Shown: piece by piece, positions 17,080 to 29,715 of the stretch | How the letters are laid out: each line of letters begins with the position of its first letter | Numbering within the stretch: position 1 is the stretch's first letter | Assembly: GCA_009927255.1 (NCBI GenBank) | Contig: RFNJ01000096.1 | Span: 1-41,085 of the forward strand | Source: Pseudomonadota bacterium | GTDB lineage: Bacteria > Pseudomonadota > Alphaproteobacteria > UBA2136 > UBA6156 | Length of the DNA stretch: 41,085 bases | Direction of reading: 5' to 3' | Made by a program: the position numbers and the translations under genes | The notes under the pieces: generated by a model | Seen by the model: only the letters and a program-made list of their open reading frames with translations | The model's database searches: none | What the model was told of the DNA's origin: nothing

Positions 17080-20000
17080 ATGTCAACATCGTCCGCACCA
17101 CTCTCGCTCACCGAACGCAAGCGCATCCGCAAAAACTTTGGCAAGCTCGAAAGCGTCGCCCAAATCCCCAACCTGCTGGAAATGCAGCAAGTGTCGTACG
17201 ACCTCTTCTTGGCCGAAAAGCGCCAATCGAAAGAAACCTTCTATACGCTCGACGGCGCCTTCAACAGCATCTTCCCCATGAAAGACAACGCTGGCATCGC
17301 CGAACTCGAATACGTCGGCTACCGCTTGGAAGACCCCAAGTTCGATATCGATGAATGCCGCACCCGCGACCTCACCTTCGCCGCCCCCTGCCGCGCCACC
17401 CTGCGCCTCACCATTTGGGATGTCGACCACACCACCGGCGCTCGCAGCGTCAAAGATATTAAAGAGCAAGAAGTTTACTTGGCCGACGTCCCCCTGATGA
17501 CCCAAAACGGCACCTTCATCGTCAACGGTACCGAACGCGTGGTGGTCAGCCAAATGCAACGCAGCCCCGGCGTGTTCTTCAGTCACGATGAAGGCACCAC
17601 CCACAGCAGCGGCAAGCTGCTGTTCAGCGGCCGCATCATCCCCGTGCGCGGCAGCTGGCTGGATTTCGAATTCGACCACAAAGACAACATTTATGTGCGG
17701 ATAGACCGCAAGCGCAAACTCCCCGCCACCGTCATTCTGCGCGCTTTGGGCCTCAGCACCCAACAAATCCTCGATACCTACTACGACAAAGTCAGCGTCC
17801 GTGTCACCGCTGGCAAAGCGAAGCCAAAAGCCAAGGTAGAGGAACAACCAGCCGAAGAACCCAAAACCAAAAAAGGCAGCAAAGCCGCCAAGGCCAAAAA
17901 AGTTGAGGCGAAAGCCGAAACCCCAGCGAAGGCTGGGGGCAGCAAAGCCGCCAAACCAAAATCAGTCAAAGCCAAAAAAGCCGTCACCGAAGCCGTTGAA
18001 CTCACTGGCACCTACGCCCTGGCGTTCGAACCGATGTTCTACGAAGGCGTTAAATTGATGGCCGACTTGGTCGATGCCGACAAAGGCAAAGTGATTGCCG
18101 AAGCCGGTAAAAAGCCAACCCGCCGCCAAATCAAGCAAGCGCAAGAATCCGGCGTCAAGTGGGTCGTCCAAACCACCGAAGACCTCAAAGGCCGCTTCTT
18201 GGCCCAAGAGCTGACTGATAAAGAAACCGGCGAAGTCCTGTTCGACGCCGGCAGCGAAATCACCGACCAAGTCCTCGCCGCAGTCGAAAAGTTGGGCCTG
18301 AAGGAATTCAAAATCCTCAAAATCGACCACTTGAACGTCGGCGCCTACATCCGCAACACCCTGCAAATCGATAAAACCAGCACCCCCGAAGAAGCGCTGG
18401 TGGAAGTCTATAAAGTGATGCGCCCCGGCGAACCACCCACGGTAGAAACCAGCACCAAGCTGTTCAATAGCCTGTTCTTCGACGCCGACAAGTTCGACCT
18501 GTCCGCCGTCGGCCGCATGAAAATGAACGCCCGCTTCGGCCTCAAAACCCCCGACGACGTCAAAATCCTCAAAAAGGAAGACCTCATCGAAACCCTCCGC
18601 GCCTTGCACCGCATCAAGGATGGGCTGGAGCCCGTGGACGACATCGACCATTTGGGCAACCGCCGCGTGCGTCTGGTGGGCGAATTGATGGAAAACCAAG
18701 TCCGCATCGGCCTCCTGCGCATGGAACGTTCGGTGAAGGAACGCATGGGCAGCACCGAAATCGGCAACATGATGCCCAACGACCTCATCAACAGCCGTCC
18801 GCTGTCGGCAGCCCTGCGCGAATTCTTCGCTGGTAGCCAGCTGTCCCAATTTATGGACCAAACCAACCCACTGTCCGAAGTCACCCACAAGCGCCGCTTG
18901 TCAGCCCTCGGCCCAGGTGGTCTCACCCGCGAACGTGCTGGGTTTGAAGTCCGCGACGTGCACACCACCCACTATGGCCGCATCTGTCCGGTGGAAACGC
19001 CCGAAGGTCCAAACATCGGTCTTATCAACAGCTTGGCTACCTACGCCCGCATCAATAAGTACGGCTTTATTGAAACCCCGTACCGCAAGGTGGAAAACGG
19101 TAAAGTCACCGATAAAGTGGTGTATATGTCCGCCATCGAAGAAGGCCGCGAAGTGGTCGCCCAAGCGAACACCGAACTCACCGACAAAGGCCAAATCAAA
19201 GATGACTTCGTGGTCAGCCGCAAACAAGGCGAAACCTTGTTAATTCCCAAGGCCGAAGTCACCTACATGGACGTCTCGCCCAAGCAAGTGGTCTCCATCG
19301 CCGCCGCCCTGATTCCCTTCTTGGAACACGACGACGCCAACCGCGCGCTGATGGGCAGTAACATGCAACGCCAAGCCGTGCCCTTGGTGCGGACTGACGC
19401 CCCGCTGGTCGGCACCGGCATGGAAGCAACTGTCGCGAAGGACAGCGGCATCACCACCGTCGCCAAACGCAACGGTGTGGTGGATAGCGTCGACGGCTCG
19501 CGTATCGTGGTGCGCGCCACGTCCGATGTCCAAGCTGGCCAAAGCGGTGTCGATATCTACCGCCTCACCAAGTTCCAACGCTCCAACCAATCCAGCTGCC
19601 TCAACCAAAAGGCACTGGTCCGCGCAGGCGACGTGGTCAAAAAAGGCGATGTCCTCGCCGACGGCCCCAGCACCGATTTGGGCGAACTCGCATTAGGCCG
19701 CAACGTGGTCGTCGCCTTCATGCCCTGGAACGGCTATAACTTCGAAGACAGTATCCTCATCTCCGAGCGCATCGTCCGCGAAGACATCTTCACCTCCATC
19801 CACATCGATGAATTCGAAGTGATGGCGCGCGATACCAAACTCGGCAGCGAAGAAATCACCCGCGACATCCCGAATGTGGGCGAAGAAGGCCTGCGCAATA
19901 TCGATGAAGCAGGCATCATCCGCGTGGGTGCAGAAGTCAACGCAGGCGATATCTTGGTCGGTAAAATCACCCCCAAAGGCGAAAGCCCGATGACGCCAGA

Positions 20001-21522
20001 AGAAAAACTGCTGCGCGCCATCTTCGGTGAAAAAGCCGCCGACGTCCGCGACACCTCCCTGCGCCTCAGCCCCGGGCTGAACGGTACAGTAGTTGGCGTC
20101 AAAATCTTCAACCGTCGCGGTGCTGAAAAAGACACCCGCACGTTGGAAATCGAAGAAGCCGAAATCGCCAAACTCACCAAAGATACCGACGACGAACGCC
20201 GGGTCTTGGAAGGCGACGCTTTCGACCGCCTGAAGAAGCTGCTGGTCGGCAAAAAGGCCGATGCCCCCGCCAAAGGTAAAAAGTCCGCAATTGCTAAGGG
20301 CAAAACCATCACCGTCGACATGCTGGAAGACATGAAGCCTGCCGAATGGTGGACGATCAGCGTGGCCGATGACAAAGCCCAAAAGCAAATCGAAGCCCTG
20401 CGCGCCAACTTGGATAAATCCCTGTCCGCCCTGCGCAAACGCTTCGATGAAAAAACCAGTAAAATCCGCCAAGCCGATGAACTGCCCCCCGGCGTGCTGA
20501 AAATGGTCAAAGTCTTCGTGGCGGTTAAGCGTAAGCTGCAACCCGGCGATAAAATGGCGGGCCGCCACGGTAACAAAGGCGTGATTTCCAAGGTCAACCC
20601 CATCGAAGACATGCCGTTCCTCGAAGATGGCCGTCCCGTCGATATGGTGCTGAACCCCTTGGGCGTGCCAAGCCGCATGAACGTCGGCCAAATCTTGGAA
20701 GCGCACTTCGGGTGGGCTGCCTATAGTGTGGGCCGTAAAATTGCTGCCCTGCTGGCCGAAGCCAACCAAGGCAAGAAGCCAAACACCAAAGAGCTGCGCA
20801 GCTATCTGTCCGAACTCTACGACAGCAAAGAAACCAGCAAATCGCTGAACGACCTCGACGATGCCGAACTGCTGGAAATGGCCCGCAACCTCAGCAAAGG
20901 CCTGCCCGTCGCCTGCCCGGTGTTCGACGGCGCCAGCGAAGAAGCCATCACCAACCTGCTGAAGGAAGGCGGCTGTGATGTCTCTGGTAAAACCCAACTG
21001 TTCGATGGCCGCACCGGCGATGCTTACGAACAAAAAAGCACCGTCGGCGTCATGTACATGCTCAAGCTGCACCACTTGGTGGATGAAAAAATCCACGCCC
21101 GCAGCATCGGGCCCTACAGCCTCGTCACCCAGCAACCGTTGGGCGGTAAGGCGCAGTTCGGTGGTCAGCGCTTCGGGGAAATGGAAGTCTGGGCCCTCCA
21201 AGCCTACGGTGCTTCCTACACCCTGCAAGAAATGCTCACCATCAAGTCGGATGACGTCTCAGGCCGTACCAAAACCTACGAAGCCATCGTGCGCGGCGAA
21301 ACCAACTTCGAAGCCGGCGTGCCCGAAAGCTTCAACGTGCTGGTCAAGGAAATCCAAGCCTTGGGCCTCAACGTGGAGCTTATGGAGACAGGGCAGGGGC
21401 CAGACCTCCGCACCGATATCGGCCGCCAACCCACCACGCCAAGCCTGCTCGGCGCCACCGGCAACACGCCTCCCAAGCGTAGCCGCCCGGGCCTGCACAA
21501 GCTGAACGACTACAACGCCTAA
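17080..21522 (+). CDS. rpoB: DNA-directed RNA polymerase subunit beta
   Basis: Full-length; [73 protein letters not shown]. Confidence 0.99.
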   Translation: MSTSSAPLSLTERKRIRKNFGKLESVAQIPNLLEMQQVSYDLFLAEKRQSKETFYTLDGAFNSIFPMKDNAGIAELEYVGYRLEDPKFDIDECRTRDLTFAAPCRATLRLTIWDVDHTTGARSVKDIKEQEVYLADVPLMTQNGTFIVNGTERVVVSQMQRSPGVFFSHDEGTTHSSGKLLFSGRIIPVRGSWLDFEFDHKDNIYVRIDRKRKLPATVILRALGLSTQQILDTYYDKVSVRVTAGKAKPKAKVEEQPAEEPKTKKGSKAAKAKKVEAKAETPAKAGGSKAAKPKSVKAKKAVTEAVELTGTYALAFEPMFYEGVKLMADLVDADKGKVIAEAGKKPTRRQIKQAQESGVKWVVQTTEDLKGRFLAQELTDKETGEVLFDAGSEITDQVLAAVEKLGLKEFKILKIDHLNVGAYIRNTLQIDKTSTPEEALVEVYKVMRPGEPPTVETSTKLFNSLFFDADKFDLSAVGRMKMNARFGLKTPDDVKILKKEDLIETLRALHRIKDGLEPVDDIDHLGNRRVRLVGELMENQVRIGLLRMERSVKERMGSTEIGNMMPNDLINSRPLSAALREFFAGSQLSQFMDQTNPLSEVTHKRRLSALGPGGLTRERAGFEVRDVHTTHYGRICPVETPEGPNIGLINSLATYARINKYGFIETPYRKVENGKVTDKVVYMSAIEEGREVVAQANTELTDKGQIKDDFVVSRKQGETLLIPKAEVTYMDVSPKQVVSIAAALIPFLEHDDANRALMGSNMQRQAVPLVRTDAPLVGTGMEATVAKDSGITTVAKRNGVVDSVDGSRIVVRATSDVQAGQSGVDIYRLTKFQRSNQSSCLNQKALVRAGDVVKKGDVLADGPSTDLGELALGRNVVVAFMPWNGYNFEDSILISERIVREDIFTSIHIDEFEVMARDTKLGSEEITRDIPNVGEEGLRNIDEAGIIRVGAEVNAGDILVGKITPKGESPMTPEEKLLRAIFGEKAADVRDTSLRLSPGLNGTVVGVKIFNRRGAEKDTRTLEIEEAEIAKLTKDTDDERRVLEGDAFDRLKKLLVGKKADAPAKGKKSAIAKGKTITVDMLEDMKPAEWWTISVADDKAQKQIEALRANLDKSLSALRKRFDEKTSKIRQADELPPGVLKMVKVFVAVKRKLQPGDKMAGRHGNKGVISKVNPIEDMPFLEDGRPVDMVLNPLGVPSRMNVGQILEAHFGWAAYSVGRKIAALLAEANQGKKPNTKELRSYLSELYDSKETSKSLNDLDDAELLEMARNLSKGLPVACPVFDGASEEAITNLLKEGGCDVSGKTQLFDGRTGDAYEQKSTVGVMYMLKLHHLVDEKIHARSIGPYSLVTQQPLGGKAQFGGQRFGEMEVWALQAYGASYTLQEMLTIKSDDVSGRTKTYEAIVRGETNFEAGVPESFNVLVKEIQALGLNVELMETGQGPDLRTDIGRQPTTPSLLGATGNTPPKRSRPGLHKLNDYNA

Positions 21523-21540
21523 ACGGAAGGGATAGAAACC

Positions 21541-24500
21541 ATGCGCCCCGCGAATAATATCATGAACATGTTCCAGCAACCGGTGGTCAAGCAGTTCGAT
21601 GCCCTGCGCATCGCGCTCTCCAGCCCCGAGCAAATCCGCGCCCAATCCTTCGGCGAAGTCAAAAAGCCCGAAACGATTAACTACCGCACCTTCAAGCCCG
21701 AGCACGGCGGCCTGTTCTGCGCCCGCATCTTTGGGCCAGTGAAGGACTACGAATGCTTGTGTGGCAAGTATAAGCGCATGAAGCACCGCGGTATCGTCTG
21801 CGAAAAATGCGGTGTGGAAGTGATTGAAAGCAAAGTCCGCCGCGAACGCATGGGCCACATCGAACTGGCCGCACCGGTGGCGCATATTTGGTTCCTCAAG
21901 CTGCTCCCCAGCCGCATGGCCGCCTTGCTTGAAATGACGCTGAAGGACTTGGAAGCGATTCTCTACTTCGAAAAATGGGTCGTCACCGAACCGGGCATGA
22001 CAACCCTGTCCAAAGGCCAGCTGATTAACGAAGAAGAGTTTTACCAAGCCGCCGAACAATTCGGCGAAGACAGCTTCACCGCACAAATCGGTGCCGAAGC
22101 CCTGCGCGCCATGCTGCAAGGGATGAACCTGCCGGAACTACAGGCCGAACTCTCCGCCCAACTGACTGAAGACGTGTCAGACATGAAGCGCAAAAAAATC
22201 GTCAAGCGCCTCAAAATGATTAACGCTTTCCTCGAAAGCGGCAACAAGCCCGAATGGATGGTGATGGACACCATCCCGGTATTGCCACCCGAACTGCGCC
22301 CCTTGGTGCCACTCGACGGCGGCCGCTTTGCGACCAGCGACCTCAACGACCTCTACCGCCGCGTCGTCAACCGTAACAACCGCCTCAAGCGCTTGATAGA
22401 GCTGCGCGCGCCCGAAATCATCGTCCGCAACGAAAAGCGGATGCTGCAAGAGTCAGTCGATGCCCTGTTCGACAACGGCCGCCGTGGCCGCGTCATCACC
22501 GGCGCCAACAAGCGCCCGCTCAAGTCCTTGGCCGATATGCTCAAAGGCAAATCTGGCCGCTTCCGCCAAAACTTGCTCGGTAAACGCGTCGACTACTCTG
22601 GCCGTTCGGTTATTACCGTGGGACCAGACCTCCTGCTCCACCAGTGCGGCCTGCCCAAAACCATGGCGCTGGAACTCTTCAAACCGTTCATCTACCACAA
22701 GCTGGAAATGCGCGGCGAAGCCACCACCATCAAAGCCGCCAAAAAAATGGTGGAACGCAAAGAAGATGTGGTGTGGGACGTTCTGGAAGAAGTCATCCGC
22801 GAACACCCCGTGCTCCTCAACCGCGCCCCAACTCTGCACCGTCTCGGTATCCAAGCGTTCGAACCGAAGCTGATCGAAGGCAAAGCCATCCAACTGCACC
22901 CGCTGGTCACCACGGCTTTCAACGCGGACTTCGACGGCGACCAAATGGCCGTCCACGTGCCGCTCAGTCTGGAAGCCCAAATCGAAGCCCGCGTGCTGAT
23001 GATGTCCACCAACAACATCCTCAAACCCGCCGACGGCAAACCGGTGATTGTGCCAAGCCAAGACATGATTCTCGGCCTGTACTGGATTTCACTGGCCCGC
23101 TTCAATGAACCGGGTGAGAACGGCGCCTACGCCGACCTCGGCGAAATCGAGCACGCCCTGATGTCCAAAGCCGTCAGCCTGCACACCCGCATCAAGTACC
23201 GCTTCAAGGGCAAAACCTACGAAACCTCGGTCGGCCGCGCCTACTTGGCCAGCATCCTGCCCATGGGTCAAAATGGCCAATCGCTGCCCTTCAGCCTGAT
23301 CAATAAAGTGATGACCAAAAAGGAAGTCGGTAAGCTCATCCACGAGGTCTACCTGGCCTGCGGTCAAAAGGAAACCTGCATCTTCGCCGATAAGCTGATG
23401 CAACTCGGCTTCCGCTTCGCCGCCAAAGTCGGTATTAGCTTTGGTAAGAATGACATGGTCGTCCCTGCCGACAAAGCCAAAATGGTCAAACACGCTGAAG
23501 ACGAAGTCCACAAGTTCGAACGTCAGTACCAAGACGGCCTCATCACCGCCGGCGAAAAATTCAACAAAGTTATCGATATCTGGCAGCGCACGTCGGATGC
23601 CATTAAGGATAACATGATGAAAGCCATCGGCGACCAACCGCTGAGCGTCGGCAAGGGTAAAGACGCCAAGCAAGTCACCCAGCCCAGCGTCAACCCCATC
23701 TACATGATGGCAACCTCCGGCGCCCGTGGTTCAGTGGCCCAGATGCGTCAGTTGGCCGGGATGCGCGGCCTCATGGCCAAACCAAATGGCGAGTTTATCG
23801 AAACGCCCATCACCGCCAACTTCCGCGAAGGCCTCACCGTGCTGCAATACTTCATCAGTACCCACGGTGCCCGTAAAGGTCTGTCGGATACCGCGCTTAA
23901 AACCGCCAACGCCGGTTACCTCACCCGCCGTCTGGTGGATGCCGCACAAGACTGCGTCATCACCAGCCAAGACTGCGGCACCGAGCGCTTCATCTGGGCG
24001 GCGGATATCACCCAAGCCGGCAACGTCATGGAAACCATGGCCGAGCGTATCTTGGGTCGCACCGTGGCGCACGACGTGCTGCACCCCAGCACCGGCGCGC
24101 TGCTCATCAGCCGTAACAATATCGTCGATGAAGCCAAGGCGACCGAAATCGAAAACGCCGGTATCGAACGGGTCGCCATCCGCAGCCCGCTCACTTGCGA
24201 CAATACCGACGGCATCTGCGCCCATTGCTACGGCCGCGATATGGCCCGCAGCACGCCCGTCACTCTGGGCGAAGCGGTGGGTGTGATTGCCGCCCAGTCC
24301 ATCGGCGAACCCGGCACCCAGCTCACCATGCGGACTTTCCACATCGGTGGTGCCGCCTCGGCGTCAACTGCCCAAAGCAAGGTGGAAGCCAGCAAGGATG
24401 GCGTCGTGCAACTGCCCGAAGTCCTCAACACCATCACCAACAGCAACGGCGAAGCCATCGTGATGTCGCGGAATGCCGAACTGACGGTGAACGACGAAAC

Positions 24501-25698
24501 CGGCCGCACCCGTGAAAGCTTCAAGCTGCCTTACGGTGCCCGCCTGCTGGTCAAAAACGGCGCCAAGGTCAAGTCCGCGCAAACACTGGCCGATTGGGAT
24601 CCCTATACCATCCCCATCATCGTCGAAGCCGCCGGAACCGTGCAATTCCTCGACCTTCAAGAGGGTGTCACCATGCGCGAACAAACCGATGAAACCAGCG
24701 GTATCAGCAGCCGCGTGGTGCTCAACTGGAAAGAAACCGCCCGCGCAGTGGATATGAAACCCAGCATCGTCCTGATGTCGGGTAAGGGCAAAAAGTCGGA
24801 AGTGGTGAATCTGCCCAACGGCTCCAAGGCGGTCTACGCCCTGCCGGTCGGCGCCATCCTCACGGTGGAAGACGGTCAAGACATCCAAGCGGGTGACATC
24901 ATCGCCCGGATGCCCAAGGAAGCCCTGAAGTCGAAGGACATCACCGGTGGTCTGCCCCGCGTTGCGGAACTGTTCGAAGCCCGCAAACCGAAAGACAGCG
25001 CCATCCTCAACGAAGTCCCCGGCACCGTCAGTTTTGGGAAGGACTTGAAGGGCAAGCGCCGCATCTTGGTCACCACCAAGGCTGAAGACGGCACCGAAGA
25101 CCAACGCGAATATCTGGTGCCAAAAGGCATCCACCTGAACGTCCGCGACGGCGATTACATCGAAGCTGGCGAAATGCTGGTGGAAGGCGCCATCGACCCT
25201 CGCGACATCCTCAAGGCGCAAGGTATCGAAGCACTGGCCGACTACATGATCACCCAAATCCAGGAAGTCTACCGCCTGCAAGGTGTGGCAATTAACGATA
25301 AACACATCGAAGTGATTATCCGCCAAATGCTGCAAAAGGTGATGATCACCAAGCCGGGCGAAAGCACCTTCGTGAATGGCGAAATGGCCGACCTGTTCGA
25401 AGTGCGCGAAGAAAACGCCAAGCTGATCCAAGCTGGCAAAGTCCCTGCGGACTACGAACTGCACCTGCAAGGTATCACCAAGGCGTCACTCACCACCCGC
25501 AGCTTCATCAGCGCCGCGTCGTTCCAAGAAACCACGCGCGTGCTCACCGAAGCCGCAACCCTGGGCAAGCAAGACAACCTCAATGGCCTCAAAGAAAACG
25601 TCATTGTCGGTCGCCTCATCCCGGCAGGTACAGGCCGAATGCTCCGCCACATGCGCGCCGGCCAACTGGCCAAGGACGTTACTCCAACCATCGAGTAA
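21541..25698 (+). CDS. rpoC: DNA-directed RNA polymerase subunit beta'
   Basis: [15 protein letters not shown] catalytic motif, zinc-binding CLCGKYKR...CEKCGVEV, full length 1385 aa. Confidence 0.99.
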   Translation: MRPANNIMNMFQQPVVKQFDALRIALSSPEQIRAQSFGEVKKPETINYRTFKPEHGGLFCARIFGPVKDYECLCGKYKRMKHRGIVCEKCGVEVIESKVRRERMGHIELAAPVAHIWFLKLLPSRMAALLEMTLKDLEAILYFEKWVVTEPGMTTLSKGQLINEEEFYQAAEQFGEDSFTAQIGAEALRAMLQGMNLPELQAELSAQLTEDVSDMKRKKIVKRLKMINAFLESGNKPEWMVMDTIPVLPPELRPLVPLDGGRFATSDLNDLYRRVVNRNNRLKRLIELRAPEIIVRNEKRMLQESVDALFDNGRRGRVITGANKRPLKSLADMLKGKSGRFRQNLLGKRVDYSGRSVITVGPDLLLHQCGLPKTMALELFKPFIYHKLEMRGEATTIKAAKKMVERKEDVVWDVLEEVIREHPVLLNRAPTLHRLGIQAFEPKLIEGKAIQLHPLVTTAFNADFDGDQMAVHVPLSLEAQIEARVLMMSTNNILKPADGKPVIVPSQDMILGLYWISLARFNEPGENGAYADLGEIEHALMSKAVSLHTRIKYRFKGKTYETSVGRAYLASILPMGQNGQSLPFSLINKVMTKKEVGKLIHEVYLACGQKETCIFADKLMQLGFRFAAKVGISFGKNDMVVPADKAKMVKHAEDEVHKFERQYQDGLITAGEKFNKVIDIWQRTSDAIKDNMMKAIGDQPLSVGKGKDAKQVTQPSVNPIYMMATSGARGSVAQMRQLAGMRGLMAKPNGEFIETPITANFREGLTVLQYFISTHGARKGLSDTALKTANAGYLTRRLVDAAQDCVITSQDCGTERFIWAADITQAGNVMETMAERILGRTVAHDVLHPSTGALLISRNNIVDEAKATEIENAGIERVAIRSPLTCDNTDGICAHCYGRDMARSTPVTLGEAVGVIAAQSIGEPGTQLTMRTFHIGGAASASTAQSKVEASKDGVVQLPEVLNTITNSNGEAIVMSRNAELTVNDETGRTRESFKLPYGARLLVKNGAKVKSAQTLADWDPYTIPIIVEAAGTVQFLDLQEGVTMREQTDETSGISSRVVLNWKETARAVDMKPSIVLMSGKGKKSEVVNLPNGSKAVYALPVGAILTVEDGQDIQAGDIIARMPKEALKSKDITGGLPRVAELFEARKPKDSAILNEVPGTVSFGKDLKGKRRILVTTKAEDGTEDQREYLVPKGIHLNVRDGDYIEAGEMLVEGAIDPRDILKAQGIEALADYMITQIQEVYRLQGVAINDKHIEVIIRQMLQKVMITKPGESTFVNGEMADLFEVREENAKLIQAGKVPADYELHLQGITKASLTTRSFISAASFQETTRVLTEAATLGKQDNLNGLKENVIVGRLIPAGTGRMLRHMRAGQLAKDVTPTIE

Positions 25699-25714
25699 CA
25701 CCCCAAACCAGCCC

Positions 25715-25747
25715 AAAGAAACGGCCCCACAAGGGCCGTTTCTTTTA
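25715..25747 (+). terminator. Intrinsic terminator of the rpoBC operon
   Basis: AAAGAAACGGCCC/GGGCCGTTTCTTT. Confidence 0.9.
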
Positions 25748-25776
25748 TTAAAAAAACTATTGCTCTCAGGGTGAGT

Positions 25777-26640
25777 TTACTCAAGTAACCTACGTAGCAA
25801 CATATTGTTGGCGGTGTGGCCGGGAGCGTTGAGGGTGAGTTTGCCGCGGAGGCATTGGCCGGCGGTGAACATATCGCCCACCGCATCCAGCACCTTGTGG
25901 CGCACGGGTTCGTTGGGGAAGCGCAGGCCTTCAGGATTTTGCACTTGGCCATCTTCGCCAAACACCACGGCGTTGTGGAGGCCGCCGCCTTTGATGAGGC
26001 CGGCGGCTTGGGCGGCGGCGATGTCTTTTTCCAACACAAAGGTGCGGGCAGGGGCGATTTGGCTGCGGTAGGTGACTTCGTCGATTACCCCGCGCCAGGT
26101 TTGCCGCCCCACGGCGGGGTGGGGGTACTCGACGTGGCATTCAATCCGCAGAGCAGCGCGGGCGTCCGGCTCGGCCAGCATCACGCGGCCCGCGTCTTCA
26201 TGGCGCACGGTGCGTTCAATTTTGAGCCATTGGCGTGGGGCGGAGAGTTCTTCTCTCTCTGCTTTATCAATAAGTTCGACCCATGGCAGGGCGCTGCCGT
26301 CGAGGATGGGGACTTCGGGGCCGTCGATTTCTACCAACAGGTTATCTACCCGCAAGCCGTGCAGGGCACTGAGCAGGTGTTCGACGGTGCCGATGGTGGT
26401 GCCGTGTGAATTTTCCAGCACCGTGGCGAGTGGGCCGTGCTTGACCAGCTGGGCGCCGGTGATGCCGCTGAGGATGAAATCCCCCTGCCCTGCCTGAAAG
26501 CCCTTGCGCCTTAAGACAATACCATGATTTTTGGGGGCAGGGTGGAGGGTGACTTCGGCCATGATTCCGGCGTGGAGGCCGATGCCGCTGACCGACATTT
26601 TTTTACGCAGGCTAACTTGCCGAATTGCTTTCAATTTCAA
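25777..26640 (-). CDS. lpxC: UDP-3-O-acyl-N-acetylglucosamine deacetylase
   Basis: GIGLHAGIMAEVTLHPA, TVEHLLSALHGLRVDNLLVEIDGPEVPILDGSALPWVELI, ARTFVLEKDI, VRHKVLDAVGD. Confidence 0.97.
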   Translation of the reverse strand: MKLKAIRQVSLRKKMSVSGIGLHAGIMAEVTLHPAPKNHGIVLRRKGFQAGQGDFILSGITGAQLVKHGPLATVLENSHGTTIGTVEHLLSALHGLRVDNLLVEIDGPEVPILDGSALPWVELIDKAEREELSAPRQWLKIERTVRHEDAGRVMLAEPDARAALRIECHVEYPHPAVGRQTWRGVIDEVTYRSQIAPARTFVLEKDIAAAQAAGLIKGGGLHNAVVFGEDGQVQNPEGLRFPNEPVRHKVLDAVGDMFTAGQCLRGKLTLNAPGHTANNMLLRRLLE

Positions 26641-26727
26641 TATCTTTCACTGACTTAGGTATCATTGCACAGGGGGAGAGGGAAGTCAAAAAAAGAGGGA
26701 CTCTGCCCCTCCTTGTTAATTATATAG

Positions 26728-27897
26728 TTAGTTAGCCTGACGGCGTAGGAAGGCGGGGATTTCGAGGTTGGCGTATTCGTCGGCCTCTTCTTCGCGTTCG
26801 CGCTGCTTGGTGGCGAGGGCTTGGGCGAAATCGCGGACTTCAGCCTTGGGGGCTTCTTCGCGGGGGGTTTGGGCTTCGTGCTTGGTGGTTTTCAGTGCGC
26901 TTAAATCCACCATGTTGGCTTTTTTGCTGCGGACTTCGCCGAGGCCGGTGGCCACCACGGATACGCGAATACGGCCGGTGACGCTGGCATCGTAAGCGGT
27001 ACCGAAGATAATGTTGGCTTCGGGGTCAACCTCTTCGCGGATGCGGTTGGCGGCTTCATCAACTTCGTAGAGAGTTAGGTCATCGCCGCCGGTGATGTTG
27101 ATGAGCACGCCTTTGGCGCCTTGCATAGAGATACCATCCAGCAGTGGGCTACTGATGGCCATTTCGGCGGCGAGAATGGCGCGACGTTCGCCTTCGCTTT
27201 CGCCGGTGCCCATCATGGCTTGGCCCATTTCGCTCATCACGGTTTTGACGTCGTTGAAGTCCAGGTTAATAATCCCCGGCACCAGCATGAGGTCTGTCAC
27301 GCCGCGGACACCTTTGTAGAGGACGTCGTCGGCCATTTTGAAGGCGTCTTGCAGGGTGGTGCGCTCGGTAGCGACGCGGAAGAGGTTTTGGTTGGGAATA
27401 ACAATGACGGTATCGGCGACGTCTTGCATTTCGGCAATGCCGGCTTCGGCTTGCTTCATGCGGCGGGTGCCTTCGAAGCTAAAGGGTTTGGTGACGACAG
27501 CGACGGTGAGAATGCCCATTTCACGGGCCGCACGGGCGACCACGGGAGCTGCACCGGTGCCGGTACCGCCACCCATGCCGCAGGTGACAAACACCATGTG
27601 GCTGCCGCGGATGGCTTCGCAGATTTCTTCGTAGCTTTCTTCGGCTGCCGCTGTGCCAATACTGGGGTTGGCGCCAGCGCCCAAGCCTTCGGTAAGTTGT
27701 TTGCCCAGTTGAATTTTTACTTCGGCGGGATGGCGCTCGAGCACTTGCAAATCGGTATTAGCCACCGCAAAAGTTGCGCCGCCGAGCTTGGCGCGGATCA
27801 TGTTTTCTACTGCGTTTCCGCCGCCGCCGCCAACACCCACCACCATGATGCGTGGTTGATGAACGGTTTCCTTTACAACGGCTATATTTAGCGCCAT
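26728..27897 (-). CDS. ftsZ: Cell division protein FtsZ
   Basis: [31 protein letters not shown]-terminal peptide [10 protein letters not shown]; start MALNIAVV preferred. Confidence 0.98.
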   Translation of the reverse strand: MALNIAVVKETVHQPRIMVVGVGGGGGNAVENMIRAKLGGATFAVANTDLQVLERHPAEVKIQLGKQLTEGLGAGANPSIGTAAAEESYEEICEAIRGSHMVFVTCGMGGGTGTGAAPVVARAAREMGILTVAVVTKPFSFEGTRRMKQAEAGIAEMQDVADTVIVIPNQNLFRVATERTTLQDAFKMADDVLYKGVRGVTDLMLVPGIINLDFNDVKTVMSEMGQAMMGTGESEGERRAILAAEMAISSPLLDGISMQGAKGVLINITGGDDLTLYEVDEAANRIREEVDPEANIIFGTAYDASVTGRIRVSVVATGLGEVRSKKANMVDLSALKTTKHEAQTPREEAPKAEVRDFAQALATKQREREEEADEYANLEIPAFLRRQAN

Positions 27898-28130
27898 TTT
27901 ACGTACTTTCTTGTTGGGCCAATCTTTCATTCATCCTACGCTTGGCTGTGCCCGCCCGCCAACCCCTGCGCTGCATTTTTCCGCAGTTAATCCACCTTTC
28001 TTAATCCCCCCGATGCTTTAGGGCCACACCGTTAAAGTTGGGTGTGAATTGGTGATGAACGTGGGTGGTTTTTGGTAATGGTTATATGCTTGCTCTTGCC
28101 ATGATGGGTGGGTCTGTTATGGTGTTTTCT

Positions 28131-29708
28131 ATGCAAAAAATCACTTTTCTAGCGATTGTCACACTGCTAACCGCTTGCGCCCAAAACCCCGCCACCGGCG
28201 GCAGCATGTTCACGCTGGTAAGCCAACAGCAAGAACTGGCGATTGGTCAGGCATCTGCTAACTATGACCTTAAGACTTTTGGGATGTATCGGCCGCAAAG
28301 CCCGATTACCCGCTATGTTACCAACCTGTGCGATAGGCTATGGAATGTGAGTGAGATGGCGGGGCGGCCTAACCAGTGCATTTTGCTGGATAATCCTGAA
28401 TTTAACGCCACCGCCACACCGGGATATATTACGGTTTACCGCGGCCTACTGCCCTACGTGAGCAGTGAAGCCGAACTGGCCGCCGTGCTGGGCCACGAGG
28501 CTGGCCACAACAATGCCCGCCACATTGCCCAGCGCCAAACCGCGCATACGTTGCTGAATACTGCTATTTTGGTGGGCGTGATTGCCGCGGGGCAGCAAGG
28601 TGCATCGCAGCAAGCGGTGGATGGCGGCGTGCAGGCTGCGCAACAGATTGGGAGAGCCGGGCTGATGACCTACAGCCGCGCCAACGAACTGGAGGCCGAC
28701 GCCCTTGGCCAGCGCTACATGGAGCGCGCCGGCTATGATAAACGCGAGAGTGTGAACATGGTGCGCGGCATGCTGGCCAAAACCGCCTACATGCGCCAGC
28801 TAGCCACGGCGCTGAATGGCGGCGAAGACCCGGGCGACCAGCGCAGTATTTTCTCAAGCCACCCTGCCACGCCCGATCGCATCGCCCAAGCCGCCAAGCT
28901 GGCGGGCGAACCCGATGGCAGCGTGCGCCTGCCCGCTGGCATTACCCCCGCCACCACCCAAAACGACCCCCAAGGCCGCAAGCGATACCTTGAAATGCTG
29001 GATGGCACCACCTTCGGCCCCGCCCGCAAGTTTGGTATAGCGGGTAAGGATTATCTGGCGCTCCCACGCTTCCGCCAACTGCTGGCGTTGCCGCAGGGCT
29101 TTACCCTCACGCACGGCGGCGGCGAAGGCCCCGACCCCAACCGTGGCTGGGAGAAAGCTGAAGAAAATCCCGGCTATTGGCAAGGCGCCCACCCGCAAAG
29201 TGGTACTACGTTTGAGCTCGAACTTTTCCAAGCCCGCCAAGGCATCAACCCCGGTGCTCTGATGGAGCAACTCTTCCGCCCGTTTGAAGACGGTGGCCTG
29301 CAAAAACTGCAACTGGGCGATACCGTGGCCTACACGGGTGCGTTGGCCGAAAAATGGGGCGGCAACAAGCGCATCCGTGCGATTGGTTTTAGCCTGCCGC
29401 ACCAAAACGCCATTGGGATTATCACCATCACCTTTACCAATGCCCAACAGCAGGCGGCGTATGAAGGCGGGTTCCTGAAAGCCATGCAAAACAGCCAAAC
29501 GCTCACTGAGGGCCAAGCTGATAAATACCAGCCATTGGTCATCAAAACCTTCACTGCTGCCACTGGCGATAGCATTGTGCGCCACGCACAAAAAGTACCC
29601 ACTGGCGCCCTGCAAGACGAACTCTTCCGTGCACTGAACAACCTGCAGCCCAACCAAACGCTGCAAGTGGGGCAGGTGTATAAAACCATTGCTGACCCGA
29701 ACCGCTAG
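28131..29708 (+). CDS. M48-family metallopeptidase, putative lipoprotein
   Basis: VLGHEAGHNNARHIAQRQ (HExxH), ELEADALGQRYMERAGYD; lipobox-like LLTACA; start placed at MQKITFLAIV. Confidence 0.88.
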   Translation: MQKITFLAIVTLLTACAQNPATGGSMFTLVSQQQELAIGQASANYDLKTFGMYRPQSPITRYVTNLCDRLWNVSEMAGRPNQCILLDNPEFNATATPGYITVYRGLLPYVSSEAELAAVLGHEAGHNNARHIAQRQTAHTLLNTAILVGVIAAGQQGASQQAVDGGVQAAQQIGRAGLMTYSRANELEADALGQRYMERAGYDKRESVNMVRGMLAKTAYMRQLATALNGGEDPGDQRSIFSSHPATPDRIAQAAKLAGEPDGSVRLPAGITPATTQNDPQGRKRYLEMLDGTTFGPARKFGIAGKDYLALPRFRQLLALPQGFTLTHGGGEGPDPNRGWEKAEENPGYWQGAHPQSGTTFELELFQARQGINPGALMEQLFRPFEDGGLQKLQLGDTVAYTGALAEKWGGNKRIRAIGFSLPHQNAIGIITITFTNAQQQAAYEGGFLKAMQNSQTLTEGQADKYQPLVIKTFTAATGDSIVRHAQKVPTGALQDELFRALNNLQPNQTLQVGQVYKTIADPNR

Positions 29709-29715
29709 CAGCCCC

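Noticed and set aside
19693-21228. 511-aa minus-strand ORF antisense to rpoB, and similar long antisense ORFs (17962-18888, 24364-25470, 5000-6367, 33733-34509)
   Set aside because: Shadow ORFs caused by strong C-ending codon bias of the sense gene; translations are low-complexity (V/F/G/D/H-rich) and lie wholly inside well-supported genes.
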